A DNA stretch of 64,000 bases, taken from the NCBI GenBank assembly GCA_946482595.1, contig CAMLSD010000008.1, positions 1-64,000 on the forward strand. Direction: 5' to 3'. This document shows positions 17,689-25,112 of the stretch, piece after piece. This DNA is from an uncultured Comamonadaceae bacterium. Lineage in GTDB: Bacteria > Pseudomonadota > Gammaproteobacteria > Burkholderiales > Burkholderiaceae. How positions within the stretch are numbered: position 1 is the first letter of the stretch; every line of letters begins with the position of its first letter. The notes beneath the pieces are model-generated. The model saw only the letters and a program-made list of their open reading frames with translations, made no database searches and had not been told where the DNA came from. The translations under genes and the position numbers were made by a program.

Positions 17689-18627
17689 ATGCCGGAACGG
17701 CCATCCACCCCGGACGCCGCCTGCCCCATGACCCTGAAGCAACTTGAAGCCTTCTACTGGGCGGCCACCTGCGCCAGTTTTGCGGTGGCGGCGCAGCGTG
17801 TGCACCTGTCGATGTCGTCGCTGTCCAAGCGCATTGCCGAGCTGGAGCTGTCGCTCGGCGAGCGGCTGTTCGACCGCAGCGGCCACCGGGCCACGCTGAC
17901 CGACACCGGTCGCCGCCTGGTGCCGCGTGCGCGCGACCTGCTCCAGGCCGCCGATGCCCTGCGGCACGACCTCGGCCAGCACACCGGCCTGCACGGCACC
18001 TGCCGGCTGGGGGTGGGCGAGCTGTCGGCGCTGACCTGGCTGCCGCGGCTGGTGCGCCGTGTGCAGGCCGACCACCCGGCCTTGCAGCTGGAGCCTCACG
18101 TCGACATCGGCGAGGTGCTGGAGCGGCGCATCGAGGCCGGCGAACTCGACCTCGCGGTGGTGGCCGGGCGGTCGTCGCGCAGTGCCATCGCCTCCCAGGC
18201 CGTGGCCGAGGCACGGTTTGTCTGGTGCGCACAACCGGCGCTGGTCGGCCGCGCCAGGTCGTTCGGTCCGGCGCTGCTTGGCCAGTCCACGCTCGTGACC
18301 CTGCCCCCCGGTGCCGGCACCACCCGCATCCTCGAAGACTGGCTGGCCGCGCACGACGTGCAGCCGCGCCAGCGCCTGCACTGCAACCACTGGGGCGCCG
18401 TCGCCGGCATGCTGGTCGAGGGCGTGGGGGTGGGGCTGCTGCCCCAGGGCTGGGCGCGCGCGCTGTCACGCCGCGGCCTGCTGCGCAGCCTTCGCTCCCA
18501 GCCGGAAGTGGCTGCGCTGGCCTACACCTGCCAGTGGCGGCGCGACGACCACCGCGCGCTGGTGCGCAGCCTGCGCGAGCTGGTGGTGCAGGTGGCCGAT
18601 TTCGGCTCAGGCGGTCTGTTCCAGTGA
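17689..18627 (+). CDS. LysR-family transcriptional regulator of the divergent oxidase
   Basis: The 312-residue regulator has an N-terminal winged helix-turn-helix (MTLKQLEAFYWAATCASFAVAAQRVHLS..., residues 14-75) and a periplasmic-binding-like effector domain from about 100. The start at 17689 has GAGG just upstream; a second ATG at 17728 would give the more usual LysR beginning and is an alternative. It is divergent from the FMN hydroxy-acid oxidase, which is its likely target, with a hydroxy acid as possible inducer (inference). The last 60 residues are arginine-rich. Confidence 0.92.
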   Translation: MPERPSTPDAACPMTLKQLEAFYWAATCASFAVAAQRVHLSMSSLSKRIAELELSLGERLFDRSGHRATLTDTGRRLVPRARDLLQAADALRHDLGQHTGLHGTCRLGVGELSALTWLPRLVRRVQADHPALQLEPHVDIGEVLERRIEAGELDLAVVAGRSSRSAIASQAVAEARFVWCAQPALVGRARSFGPALLGQSTLVTLPPGAGTTRILEDWLAAHDVQPRQRLHCNHWGAVAGMLVEGVGVGLLPQGWARALSRRGLLRSLRSQPEVAALAYTCQWRRDDHRALVRSLRELVVQVADFGSGGLFQ

Positions 18628-18676
18628 GCGCAAGTTCGTCAGCCACGGCCGGCCCAACTCGGTGAGAATGCACACG

Positions 18677-18692
18677 GGCCCGCTGCCGGGCC
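18677..18692. terminator. Short hairpin after the LysR gene
   Basis: Arms ggcccg and cgggcc surround the loop CTGC, 50 bases beyond the LysR stop and 40 bases before the VOC gene. No T-run follows, so it is a weak terminator candidate or a 5' leader structure. Confidence 0.35.
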
Positions 18693-18732
18693 TTCCGCCC
18701 CGTTTCTGCGCCACCCCCAACCGGAGCAAACG

Positions 18733-19110
18733 ATGACCACGATCACCCATGCCGTGAACTGGTTCGAGATTCCCGTGAGCGACTTTGCACGCGCCAAGGC
18801 GTTTTACGAGGCCGTGCTCGGCCGCCCGATCGAGACGATGACCATGGGCCCCTCCACGATGGGCTTCCTGTCGTCCGACCCGAATGGCGTGGGCGGCGCC
18901 ATCGTGCATGACGAGAGCACCACCCCCTCCCAGCAGGGCACGCTGGTCTACCTCAACGGCGGCGACGACCTCGCCCCGATGCTGGCCCGCGTCGAGCCCG
19001 CCGGGGGCCGCATTGCCATTCCCAAGACCGAGATCGGCAACGGTTTCGGATTTTTTGCCCACTTTGTCGACACCGAAGGCAACAAGGTGGGCCTGCATTC
19101 GATGCAGTGA
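18733..19110 (+). CDS. VOC-superfamily (glyoxalase/bleomycin-resistance-like) protein
   Basis: This 125-residue single-unit VOC protein opens with HAVNWFEIPVSDFARAKAFYEAVLG and ends with GFFAHFVDTEGNKVGLHSMQ, the pattern of small metal-binding dioxygenase/lyase-like proteins. The reaction is not predictable. A small lysine-rich gene follows 24 bases later on the same strand and is probably co-transcribed. Confidence 0.88.
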   Translation: MTTITHAVNWFEIPVSDFARAKAFYEAVLGRPIETMTMGPSTMGFLSSDPNGVGGAIVHDESTTPSQQGTLVYLNGGDDLAPMLARVEPAGGRIAIPKTEIGNGFGFFAHFVDTEGNKVGLHSMQ

Positions 19111-19134
19111 CCCGTTCGCAACCAGGAGATCCCC

Positions 19135-19287
19135 ATGCCCAAAGGCGTCCAGCGCAGTGACAAGATGAGCAAGAAACCCAAACAGGACAAGAGCCCGCCC
19201 AAGGAGTCCTCGTCGGTCTCGACCCGCCCGGTGGCACCCACCACCTCGGTGATGCCCAAGGGCAAGCTGAAGAACAAGCCCGCCTGA
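19135..19287 (+). CDS. Small lysine-rich protein (50 aa)
   Basis: This short frame (MPKGVQRSDKMSKKPKQD... ending KGKLKNKPA) is preceded by AGGAG at 19124-19128, 6 bases before the ATG. Codons are rich in G or C at the third position, as in neighbouring genes. The product is basic, serine/proline rich and lacks hydrophobic segments, so it is probably intrinsically disordered. Similar short MPKG...K-type proteins are often left unannotated in Burkholderiales, but I cannot name a family. It follows the VOC gene by 24 bases. Confidence 0.65.
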   Translation: MPKGVQRSDKMSKKPKQDKSPPKESSSVSTRPVAPTTSVMPKGKLKNKPA

Positions 19288-19299
19288 GCCGGCCGGCGC

Positions 19300-20286
19300 T
19301 CACGCTGCACTCGCCCGCCGTCGGCGGGTGCGGTGAACACGCTGGATCTGCCCGGCCAGGGCGGCCACCCTTTCACGCAGGGCGGCCGGCTCGACCACCT
19401 CGGCTTCGCCACCCAGGCCCAGGACCTGACGGGCGCCATGCTCGACAGATTCGACCGCGAGCCGAACCAGATGCCATCCGGCACGCCCGCCCGCCGGGAC
19501 CGGCAGTTCCTCGAAGGGGCTGCGCGCATGCACCAGCCAGCCCCGCGCGCGTGCCGAGACCCAGACCTGAGCCTGGAGCGGTCGCAATTCGGCCTCGAAA
19601 CGCGCTGACGCCTCGGCCCAGTAGCGGGCCAGCTCGAACCCGGCGGGCCGCCGGAACGTCGCCCGCCCGGGCATCAGCTCCAGCACACTGGCCAGACGAT
19701 AGGTTCGCACCTCGCGCTCGCCCGCCTGGCGCGCGGCGATGTACCAGACCCCGGCCTTCAGGACCAGTCCCAGCGGTTCGAGCTCACGCCAGGTGGTGCG
19801 CTGCCAGCTGGCGTACCGCACGCGGATGCGCCGGCCTTCCCACACCGCCTGCGCCACCTCGGCCAGCCGGGCCGGCGTCTCGGGCGCGCGGTACCAATCC
19901 AGGGGGTCGATGTGCAGCCGGTCGGCCACCCGCGCCGCCTGTTCGCGCAGCGGAGCCGGCAGGCTGGCCACCAGCTTCAGCCGCGCCGACACGGCCGCGC
20001 CCCCCAAACCCAGGTCGGTTGCCGCGCCGGGCAGGCCCGCCAGCAAGAGCGCATGGGCCTCGGGTTCGGTCATGCCGGTGAGCTGCGTGCTCCAGCCGGG
20101 CCGCAGCCGGAATCCGCCTTCACGTCCGCGCTCGGCCCACAGCGGCACACCGGCCGCCGAGAGCTGATCGACATCGCGCAGGATCGTCCGCTCGGACACT
20201 TCCAGCGCCGATGCCAGGGCCGAAGCCGTCATGCGCTCATGCGTCTGCAGCAGCATCAGGATGGACAGCAGTCGACTGGCTTTCAT
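19300..20286 (-). CDS. WYL-domain (YafY-type) transcriptional regulator
   Basis: This 328-residue protein has an N-terminal HTH_11 winged helix (SRLLSILMLLQTHERMTASALASALEVSERTILRDVDQL) and a WYL ligand-sensing region at about 140-215 (RIRVRYASWQ, GLVLKAGVWYIAAR). A WCX-like C-terminal extension follows. Members act as ligand-responsive repressors or activators. It is divergent from the NIPSNAP-domain gene; an inverted repeat with ATGACA arms sits between them. The natural effector is unknown. Confidence 0.92.
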   Translation of the reverse strand: MKASRLLSILMLLQTHERMTASALASALEVSERTILRDVDQLSAAGVPLWAERGREGGFRLRPGWSTQLTGMTEPEAHALLLAGLPGAATDLGLGGAAVSARLKLVASLPAPLREQAARVADRLHIDPLDWYRAPETPARLAEVAQAVWEGRRIRVRYASWQRTTWRELEPLGLVLKAGVWYIAARQAGEREVRTYRLASVLELMPGRATFRRPAGFELARYWAEASARFEAELRPLQAQVWVSARARGWLVHARSPFEELPVPAGGRAGWHLVRLAVESVEHGARQVLGLGGEAEVVEPAALRERVAALAGQIQRVHRTRRRRASAA

Positions 20287-20301
20287 GGGGGCCGGTGAAT
20301 C

Positions 20302-20318
20302 ATGACAGACGGTGTCAT
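20302..20318. promoter_or_regulatory. ATGACA-N5-TGTCAT inverted repeat, candidate WYL operator
   Basis: Perfect 6-bp arms (20302-20307 and 20313-20318) lie 16 bases from the WYL regulator start and about 52 bases before the NIPSNAP gene start. A further GTGACAC half-site lies at 20325-20331. The placement fits autoregulation together with control of the divergent gene. Confidence 0.5.
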
Positions 20319-20369
20319 CTTATGCGTGACACGATGGCCTGCATCGATCCTTGCACCCGGAGCCTGCCC

Positions 20370-21665
20370 ATGACTGCCCTGCCATCCGCCCCGCGTTCTT
20401 CCCTGCCGCGCGCCGCCCATGACTTCGACTTCCTGATCGGCACCTGGACCAGCCGGCAGCGCCGCCTCAGGCAGCGGCTGCAGGGCTGCACCGACTGGGA
20501 GACCTTCACCGCCTCAAGCACCGTGCAGCCACTGCCCGGCGGTGTGGGCAATGTCGATGCCCTGAGCGCAGAGAGCTGGCGCCCAGGCTGGGTGGGACTG
20601 TCGCTGCGCATCTTCAACCCGCTCACCCAGCTCTGGAGCATCCACTGGGTCACGAATGACGGTGGCGGCATCGACGCCGGCAGCGGTCAGCTTCTGCCAC
20701 CGGTGGTCGGGCGGTTCCAAGGCCACGAGGGTCTGTTCGAGGGAGACGACCAGCTTGACGGTCAGCCGATCCGCGTGCAGTTCCGTTGGCAGCGCCTGGG
20801 CCCGGACGCGGCACGCTGGGAGCAGGCCTTCTCGGCCGACGGCGGGCGCACCTGGGAGGTCAACTGGGTGATGGAATTCGAACGCGAGACTGCACCGGCG
20901 CAGACCGCACCGACGCAGACCGCCACCCCCACCGTGCCGGCGCCGGATGCCGCCTGCAACGTGGTCGAGCTGCGCCAGTACACCCTGCACCCGGGCGGGC
21001 GCGAGGCCTTGATCGAGCTTTTCGATCGGGCCTTCGTGGAAACCCAGGAAGCCGAAGGCATGACCGTGATCGGCCAGTTCCGCGACCTGGATGCAGACGA
21101 CCGATTCGTCTGGCTGCGCGGGTTTGCCGACATGGACCGTCGCGCAAGTGCGCTGGCCGCGTTTTACGGCGGCCCCGTGTGGCAGCAGCACCGCAACGAG
21201 GCCAATGCCACCATGATCGACTCCGACGACGTGCTGCTGCTGCGCCCGGCCTGGAGCGGCTCGGGCATCGACATGCGCGGGCGCAGCCGCCCCGCCGGGA
21301 GCATGCGCCTGCACCGCCCCGGGCTGCTGCACCTGGGTGTGCTGCCGCTGCACACCCGGCCCGACGAGGCCCTGCTGCACCGGTGCCGCGAGCAGGTGGC
21401 GGCCAGCCTGCAGCACGGCGGCGGCGAGGTGCTGGGCTGGTATGCGACACACGAGGCCGCCAACAACTTCCCGCGGCTGCCGGTGCGCGAGGACACCCAG
21501 GTGCTGGTGGTCGCGACCCTGTTCGACAGCGTCCAGGCCTGCGACCGTTTCATCGCCAGCACCCCCTGGACCGCACAGGCCATGCCGGCACTGGCGCCGT
21601 GGCTGGCCGCCCCGCCGCAGCATCGGCGCCTGGTGCCCACCGCGCGCTCCGCGCTGCATGCCTGA
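20370..21665 (+). CDS. Fusion of DUF1579-like domain with two NIPSNAP domains
   Basis: The 431-residue product starts at the ATG at 20370, with GGAG about 7 bases upstream. Residues 10-165 look like a DUF1579/lipocalin-type domain (FDFLIGTWTSRQRR, RIFNPLTQLWSIHWV, GRFQGHEGLFEG, WEQAFSADGGRTWEVNW). Residues 196-300 are a clear NIPSNAP ferredoxin-like domain (VVELRQYTLHPGGREALIELF). Residues 310-425 appear to be a second, diverged copy. A Thr/Ala/Pro linker joins the halves. No catalytic residues are recognisable. Divergence from a WYL regulator suggests that it is that regulator's target. Confidence 0.8.
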   Translation: MTALPSAPRSSLPRAAHDFDFLIGTWTSRQRRLRQRLQGCTDWETFTASSTVQPLPGGVGNVDALSAESWRPGWVGLSLRIFNPLTQLWSIHWVTNDGGGIDAGSGQLLPPVVGRFQGHEGLFEGDDQLDGQPIRVQFRWQRLGPDAARWEQAFSADGGRTWEVNWVMEFERETAPAQTAPTQTATPTVPAPDAACNVVELRQYTLHPGGREALIELFDRAFVETQEAEGMTVIGQFRDLDADDRFVWLRGFADMDRRASALAAFYGGPVWQQHRNEANATMIDSDDVLLLRPAWSGSGIDMRGRSRPAGSMRLHRPGLLHLGVLPLHTRPDEALLHRCREQVAASLQHGGGEVLGWYATHEAANNFPRLPVREDTQVLVVATLFDSVQACDRFIASTPWTAQAMPALAPWLAAPPQHRRLVPTARSALHA

Positions 21666-21735
21666 GTGCGTGCTGCCAGGCCCAGGGCTTCGGTGGCGCA
21701 ACACGGGCAGATCCACCTCGCCCCAACTCAGCACG

Positions 21736-22035
21736 ATGGCCTTGCACAGCGCCCACCCGTCCCGCCAGCCGCTCCACGACACGCCACCCGACGCGCACCC
21801 CGACCTGGCCTGGTGTCTGGGATGGCGTCTGGAGGCCGGCACCGCCAACTCCTTTCAGTGGGGCAAGATGGACGGAATGCGGGCCTTTGCGATGGGACAG
21901 GCCGCCACCGGTTCGGGCGTGGTCCTGCTCACGAACAACAATCGCGGACTGCGACTGCTCGACAACTTGCTCGAACACGCCTTGCCCGGAGATCACCCGG
22001 CGCTACCATGGCTGCAGACCTGCGTGACGGAATGA
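21736..22035 (+). pseudogene. C-terminal remnant of a class C beta-lactamase-family serine hydrolase
   Basis: The 99-residue frame matches only the end of this family: LAWCLGWRLEAGTANSFQWGKMDGMRAFAMGQ, GVVLLTNNNRGLRLLDNLL and LPGDHPALPWL, where full proteins read like WGLGWGLE, FxHWGDNxGxxAF, VVLTNGxNGL and PGxHPAxxWL. The catalytic SxxK and YxN parts (about 300 residues) are absent; the 70 bases upstream encode nothing similar. Its stop overlaps the next start as ATGA. It is either a decayed gene or a short protein of unknown use; catalysis is impossible. Confidence 0.65.
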
Positions 22036-22631
22036 CCTCCACCCCCCGACCCCGCTGCTCCGTTTTCATCGCCACCAGCCTGGACGGCTACATCTCGCGC
22101 CCGGACGGCAGCATCGACTGGCTGCTCGCCGCCAATGCCGACGTGCCGGCCGGCGAGGACTGCGGCTACGGATCGTTCATGGCCACGATCGATGCCATCC
22201 TGATGGGCCGCGGCACCTTCGAGACGGTGCTCGGCTTCCCGGAGTGGCCGTATGCGTCCACCCCGGTCTGGGTGATGAGCCGCTCGCTGCCCGCACTGCC
22301 CGACCACCTGCCGCCCACGGTGAGCCTGTGCCGCCTCGATCCCGCCGATGCCGTGGCCCACGCCCAGGTGCAAGGCCACGCCCGCCTTTATGTCGACGGC
22401 GGGCAGTTGATCCAGTCCTTCCTGCGAGCCGGCCTGATTCACGACATGACGATCACCCGCATCCCGGTGCTGCTGGGCGCCGGGCGGCCGCTGTTCGGCA
22501 CCACGCCGCAGGACATCCCCCTGCAGCTGCGCAGCTCGCAGGCCTACCCGTTCGGTTTTGTGCAGTCGGTCTACGACGTGGTCGGGCCATGTGGCGATAC
22601 GGGCCCGGCCCATGGCGGCGGGCCCGGGTGA
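22032..22631 (+). CDS. Dihydrofolate reductase/RibD C-terminal-domain family protein
   Basis: This 199-residue protein has the RibD C-terminal fold: SVFIATSLDGYISRPDGSIDWL at the start, ILMGRGTFETVLGFPEWPY, LYVDGGQLIQSFLRAGLIHDMTITRIPVLLGAGRPLF, and a C-terminal beta strand. Such proteins are annotated as DHFR-like; most have no proven folate activity. The ATG overlaps the stop of the beta-lactamase remnant (ATGA), so translation may be coupled to it. Confidence 0.9.
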   Translation: MTSTPRPRCSVFIATSLDGYISRPDGSIDWLLAANADVPAGEDCGYGSFMATIDAILMGRGTFETVLGFPEWPYASTPVWVMSRSLPALPDHLPPTVSLCRLDPADAVAHAQVQGHARLYVDGGQLIQSFLRAGLIHDMTITRIPVLLGAGRPLFGTTPQDIPLQLRSSQAYPFGFVQSVYDVVGPCGDTGPAHGGGPG

Positions 22632-22658
22632 TCGCACACGCCGCCCTTGACGCTCCGT

Positions 22659-22958
22659 CTACGGCGTCAGCGAGGGCCCGCCCTGCTCCAGCAGCTTCGT
22701 CAGCGTCCTGACCCGATCGGTGTGGTCCGCCTCTCCGAGGTTCGAGACGATGACGTAGTGGCCATGCTGGCGGTACGTGTCGCACATTTCGTGAACTCGT
22801 TGTCCGACCCAGGCAGGAAACTGCTTCAGCAGATCCGGATCCTCGTACTTGACCACACACATGGCAACGCCAAACGCGAGGTCGTCTCGGAGGAACTCGA
22901 TGTTCTCTCCGTGCAAGGTTTCGTTCAACCGATCGATTTCGTGTTGCGGCGTCGGCAT
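22659..22958 (-). CDS. Hypothetical protein (99 aa)
   Basis: This acidic, soluble product without signal or membrane segment begins MPTPQHEIDRLNETLHGENIEF. It contains FPAWVGQRVHEMCDTYRQHGHYVIVSNLGEAD. I do not recognise a family. It lies directly downstream of the probably frameshifted hypothetical gene (their ends overlap the start as in an operon). Third-position GC is somewhat lower than in neighbours, which might indicate an acquired small cassette. Confidence 0.6.
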   Translation of the reverse strand: MPTPQHEIDRLNETLHGENIEFLRDDLAFGVAMCVVKYEDPDLLKQFPAWVGQRVHEMCDTYRQHGHYVIVSNLGEADHTDRVRTLTKLLEQGGPSLTP

Positions 22959-22959
22959 G

Positions 22960-23321
22960 TCAGTTCTTGCCCTCGAACAGATTGCGGAACTTCAGGAGCC
23001 ACGCGTCGCCCTCCTGGACGGCGCGCCAGTGCAGATTGCCGGGCCGATCGGTGTGTCCAGCTGGGCAAGCCACTCACGCGAGGCCGACTCCGTCAGCGGT
23101 CCGGCGCCCGACTGCAAGGCGCGGTGCTGATGCTGCGAGACCGGCAAGGCCAGCGCGCCCAGGGTGGCGCCGGGCGGGACAGCCGGAATCGTTTCGGGCG
23201 GGGGGTCACCCTGCGCTGTGTCGGTCGGGCCGGAGGTGGTGCAGGCCGCATCGAGGTGCGACTCAGAGTGGCCGGACGCACGCGATCCGACCCACCCTGA
23301 ACAGGCGAGGGCATTGAGCAT
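22960..23321 (-). pseudogene. Hypothetical gene with a probable frameshift near its 3' end
   Basis: Starting at the ATG at 23321 (AGGGAG upstream), one frame codes well (MLNALACSGWVGS..., ALQSGAGPLTESASREWLAQLDTPIG) and would stop at 22992. Around 23020-23050, G/C-third-position bias moves to another frame that reads LHWRAVQEGDAWLLKFRNLFEGKN and stops at 22960, two bases before the next ATG. Joining the frames gives about 119 residues. Either a real or a sequencing indel lies here. The function is unknown. Confidence 0.45.
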
Positions 23322-23634
23322 TAAAGGACTCCCTGGATGTCCGTTGTGTGTAGCGGGCATCGTAGGAAGTGCGCGCGGTACTGCCTGGTTGGGATGGTTC
23401 CCAGTCGTGATGACAGCTTGTGTCGGCGAGGTCATTGTTGCGGCCTTGCTTTCGCGGACCAACAACATGGCGCGCACGTCGAGCGGGGGTACAGGCTGGG
23501 TACTGTCCATTTCGACCTGCGGATCGACGAGCTTGTCGTCTGCAGATGCATCGACGCGGATTGCCGACGTGCCAGGCAGGCGAGTGGCCGCGGCGGGTAT
23601 CGGCGCCAAGGCGGGGGGCGCCCAGGCCGAGAAG
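23322..23634. other. Non-coding interval between hypothetical gene and tRNA-Arg
   Basis: These 313 bases carry open frames on both strands, but with mixed third-position composition, unlike the surrounding genes. I see no gene, repeat or clear promoter. It presumably holds the promoter of the minus-strand hypothetical pair and the downstream processing region of the tRNA. Confidence 0.5.
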
Positions 23635-23710
23635 TGGCGCGCCCGGCTGGGATCGAACCAGCAACCCCTGCCTTCGGAGGGCAGTACTCTATCCATTGAG
23701 CTACGGGCGC
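23635..23710 (-). tRNA. tRNA-Arg (anticodon CCG)
   Basis: The reverse complement folds as a standard 76-base tRNA: acceptor GCGCCCG paired with CGGGCGC, D-arm GCTCAATGGATAGAGT, anticodon stem CTGCC/GGCAG with loop CTCCGAA (anticodon CCG), T-arm GCTGGTTCGATCCCAGC, discriminator G and encoded CCA. It reads arginine codon CGG. No duplicated 3' end occurs nearby, so nothing shows that an element has integrated here. Confidence 0.97.
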
Positions 23711-23779
23711 AGCGACACGCATTCTAGCAGTGCGTCGGGCGGGCAGGCTGGCGAACCTGCCGCGGCGCGGGCTGCCGCT

Positions 23780-23785
23780 TATAAT
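23780..23785 (+). promoter_or_regulatory. Consensus -10 box upstream of cytochrome c5 gene
   Basis: A perfect TATAAT lies 77 bases before the cytochrome start, in otherwise very GC-rich DNA. The -35 region is poor, so activation may be needed. Confidence 0.55.
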
Positions 23786-23861
23786 CCCGAGGTTTTGCGC
23801 TCGACGGGCGCAGTCCCTCCCACGAACAACCAACGATCCCCGCAGTCGAGGATTCCATTCC

Positions 23862-24422
23862 ATGAGCGATCGCCACAGCACCCACGACGAGCACGACGCA
23901 CCTCACGAAGGGCCGATCAAGACGCCGAAGCAGTTGATCATCGCCGTCTTCTTCTCCTTCCTCGTGCCGATCATCGGCATCATCCTGCTCGCCAACTACG
24001 TGGCGGCCGACAAGAAGGACTCGAGCGGCAGCGACGCGTTCACCGAAGAAGCCGTGGCCCGCCGGATCCAGCCCGTGGGCACGATCGAACTGAAGGACCT
24101 GTCCAACCCGGCCACGCTCAAGACCGGCGAAGAGGTCTACAAGGCCCAGTGCGCCGCCTGCCATGCCACCGGCGCGGCTGGCGCTCCCAAGCTCGGCGAC
24201 GCCGCGGCCTGGGGTGCTCGCATCGGCACCGGCTACGAGGCCCTGCTGACCTCGGCCCTGAAGGGCAAGGGTGCGATGGGGGCCCAGGGTGGTGGCGACT
24301 TCAGTGATCTGGAGATCGGCCGGGCCGTGGTTTACCTGACCAACAACTCGGGTGGCAACCTCGCCGAGCCGCAGGCCCCTGCCGCCGCCGCATCGGCGCC
24401 CGAACAGGCTGCCTCGAACTGA
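23862..24422 (+). CDS. Membrane-anchored cytochrome c5-type monohaem protein
   Basis: The 186-residue product (start MSDRHSTHDEH) has a His/Asp-rich head and one membrane anchor at about 26-46 (LIIAVFFSFLVPIIGIILLANYV). The periplasmic class I cytochrome c domain has haem motif CAACH near residues 99-103 and a distal Met in GKGAMGAQ near residue 140. It ends in a Pro/Ala-rich tail. It probably carries electrons to a terminal oxidase or other periplasmic acceptor. A strong terminator follows. Confidence 0.92.
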   Translation: MSDRHSTHDEHDAPHEGPIKTPKQLIIAVFFSFLVPIIGIILLANYVAADKKDSSGSDAFTEEAVARRIQPVGTIELKDLSNPATLKTGEEVYKAQCAACHATGAAGAPKLGDAAAWGARIGTGYEALLTSALKGKGAMGAQGGGDFSDLEIGRAVVYLTNNSGGNLAEPQAPAAAASAPEQAASN

Positions 24423-24481
24423 TCGAGGGGCGCACGGCGCTGCGGCCACGCGCGCAGCGCCGTGGCCCAGGCCGACTTGTC

Positions 24482-24510
24482 AGGCCGACTGCTCAGCAGT
24501 CGGCCTTTTT
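24482..24510 (+). terminator. Rho-independent terminator after cytochrome c5
   Basis: The 11-bp arms aggccgactgc and gcagtcggcct surround TCA and are followed by TTTT. It lies 60 bases after the cytochrome stop and can also insulate the convergent minus-strand operon. Confidence 0.92.
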
Positions 24511-24541
24511 CATGGGCCAGCGGGAGGCCGAATGCCGCCGC

Positions 24542-25099
24542 TCATGCCCGGGCCGGCGCCAGGCGGGACTGCGGACTCAGCACATGGCCGTAGCGTGCGG
24601 CCAGGTCGGCAAACATCACCTCGCGCGGCTGCCAGGCGCCCGCCTCGACCATGTCGGCCGCCAGCGGCATGTCCAGCGTGTGCACCACACCCAGGCCGAG
24701 ATCGGTGACCAGGAACAGCCGGCCCTGTTCGTCGACCAGTGATTGCACATGCCGCGCCCGCTGGCCGGTGTGGGACTCCAGCACCACCTGGGATGCCGCA
24801 CCACCGCCTGGGCCGTGCAGCCGCCAGACCCAGGGCGCGGCCTCGAGTTCGACGTAGACGCGCTGCGGCCCGTTCTGGAAGAACCACTGGCCCTGCTCGT
24901 CGGCCGCATAGTTGCGGTGGATGAATTCCTTGAGCTTGTCGTGCAGGATGCGGCTGCCCTTGACCGCGGGGAACGGCCCTGCGGCCTGCACGCGGTCGTC
25001 GCGCATGTACCAGTCACCGCGGGCATCCAGCGCCAGCCAGCCGTAGCAGGCCGGCACATTGGGCCATTTTTTCAGGGCAGCCTTGACGATCTCATCCAT
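24542..25099 (-). CDS. Conserved hypothetical protein, Burkholderiales type
   Basis: This 185-residue soluble protein begins MDEIVKAALKKWPNVPACYGWLALDARGDWYMRDD. It contains GSRILHDKLKEFIHRNY, WFFQNGPQRVYVELEAAPWVWRL, and a C-terminal half about output such as FLVTDLGLGVVHTLDMPL. I recognise the pattern as a conserved betaproteobacterial hypothetical but cannot assign a function. It is the last gene of an operon following the YheT-type hydrolase, 13 bases apart. Confidence 0.8.
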   Translation of the reverse strand: MDEIVKAALKKWPNVPACYGWLALDARGDWYMRDDRVQAAGPFPAVKGSRILHDKLKEFIHRNYAADEQGQWFFQNGPQRVYVELEAAPWVWRLHGPGGGAASQVVLESHTGQRARHVQSLVDEQGRLFLVTDLGLGVVHTLDMPLAADMVEAGAWQPREVMFADLAARYGHVLSPQSRLAPARA

Positions 25100-25112
25100 G
25101 CGGCATCGTCGC

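Noticed and set aside
23635..23710. Integrated element at tRNA-Arg
   Set aside because: No integrase gene and no duplicate of the tRNA 3' end are present in the window.
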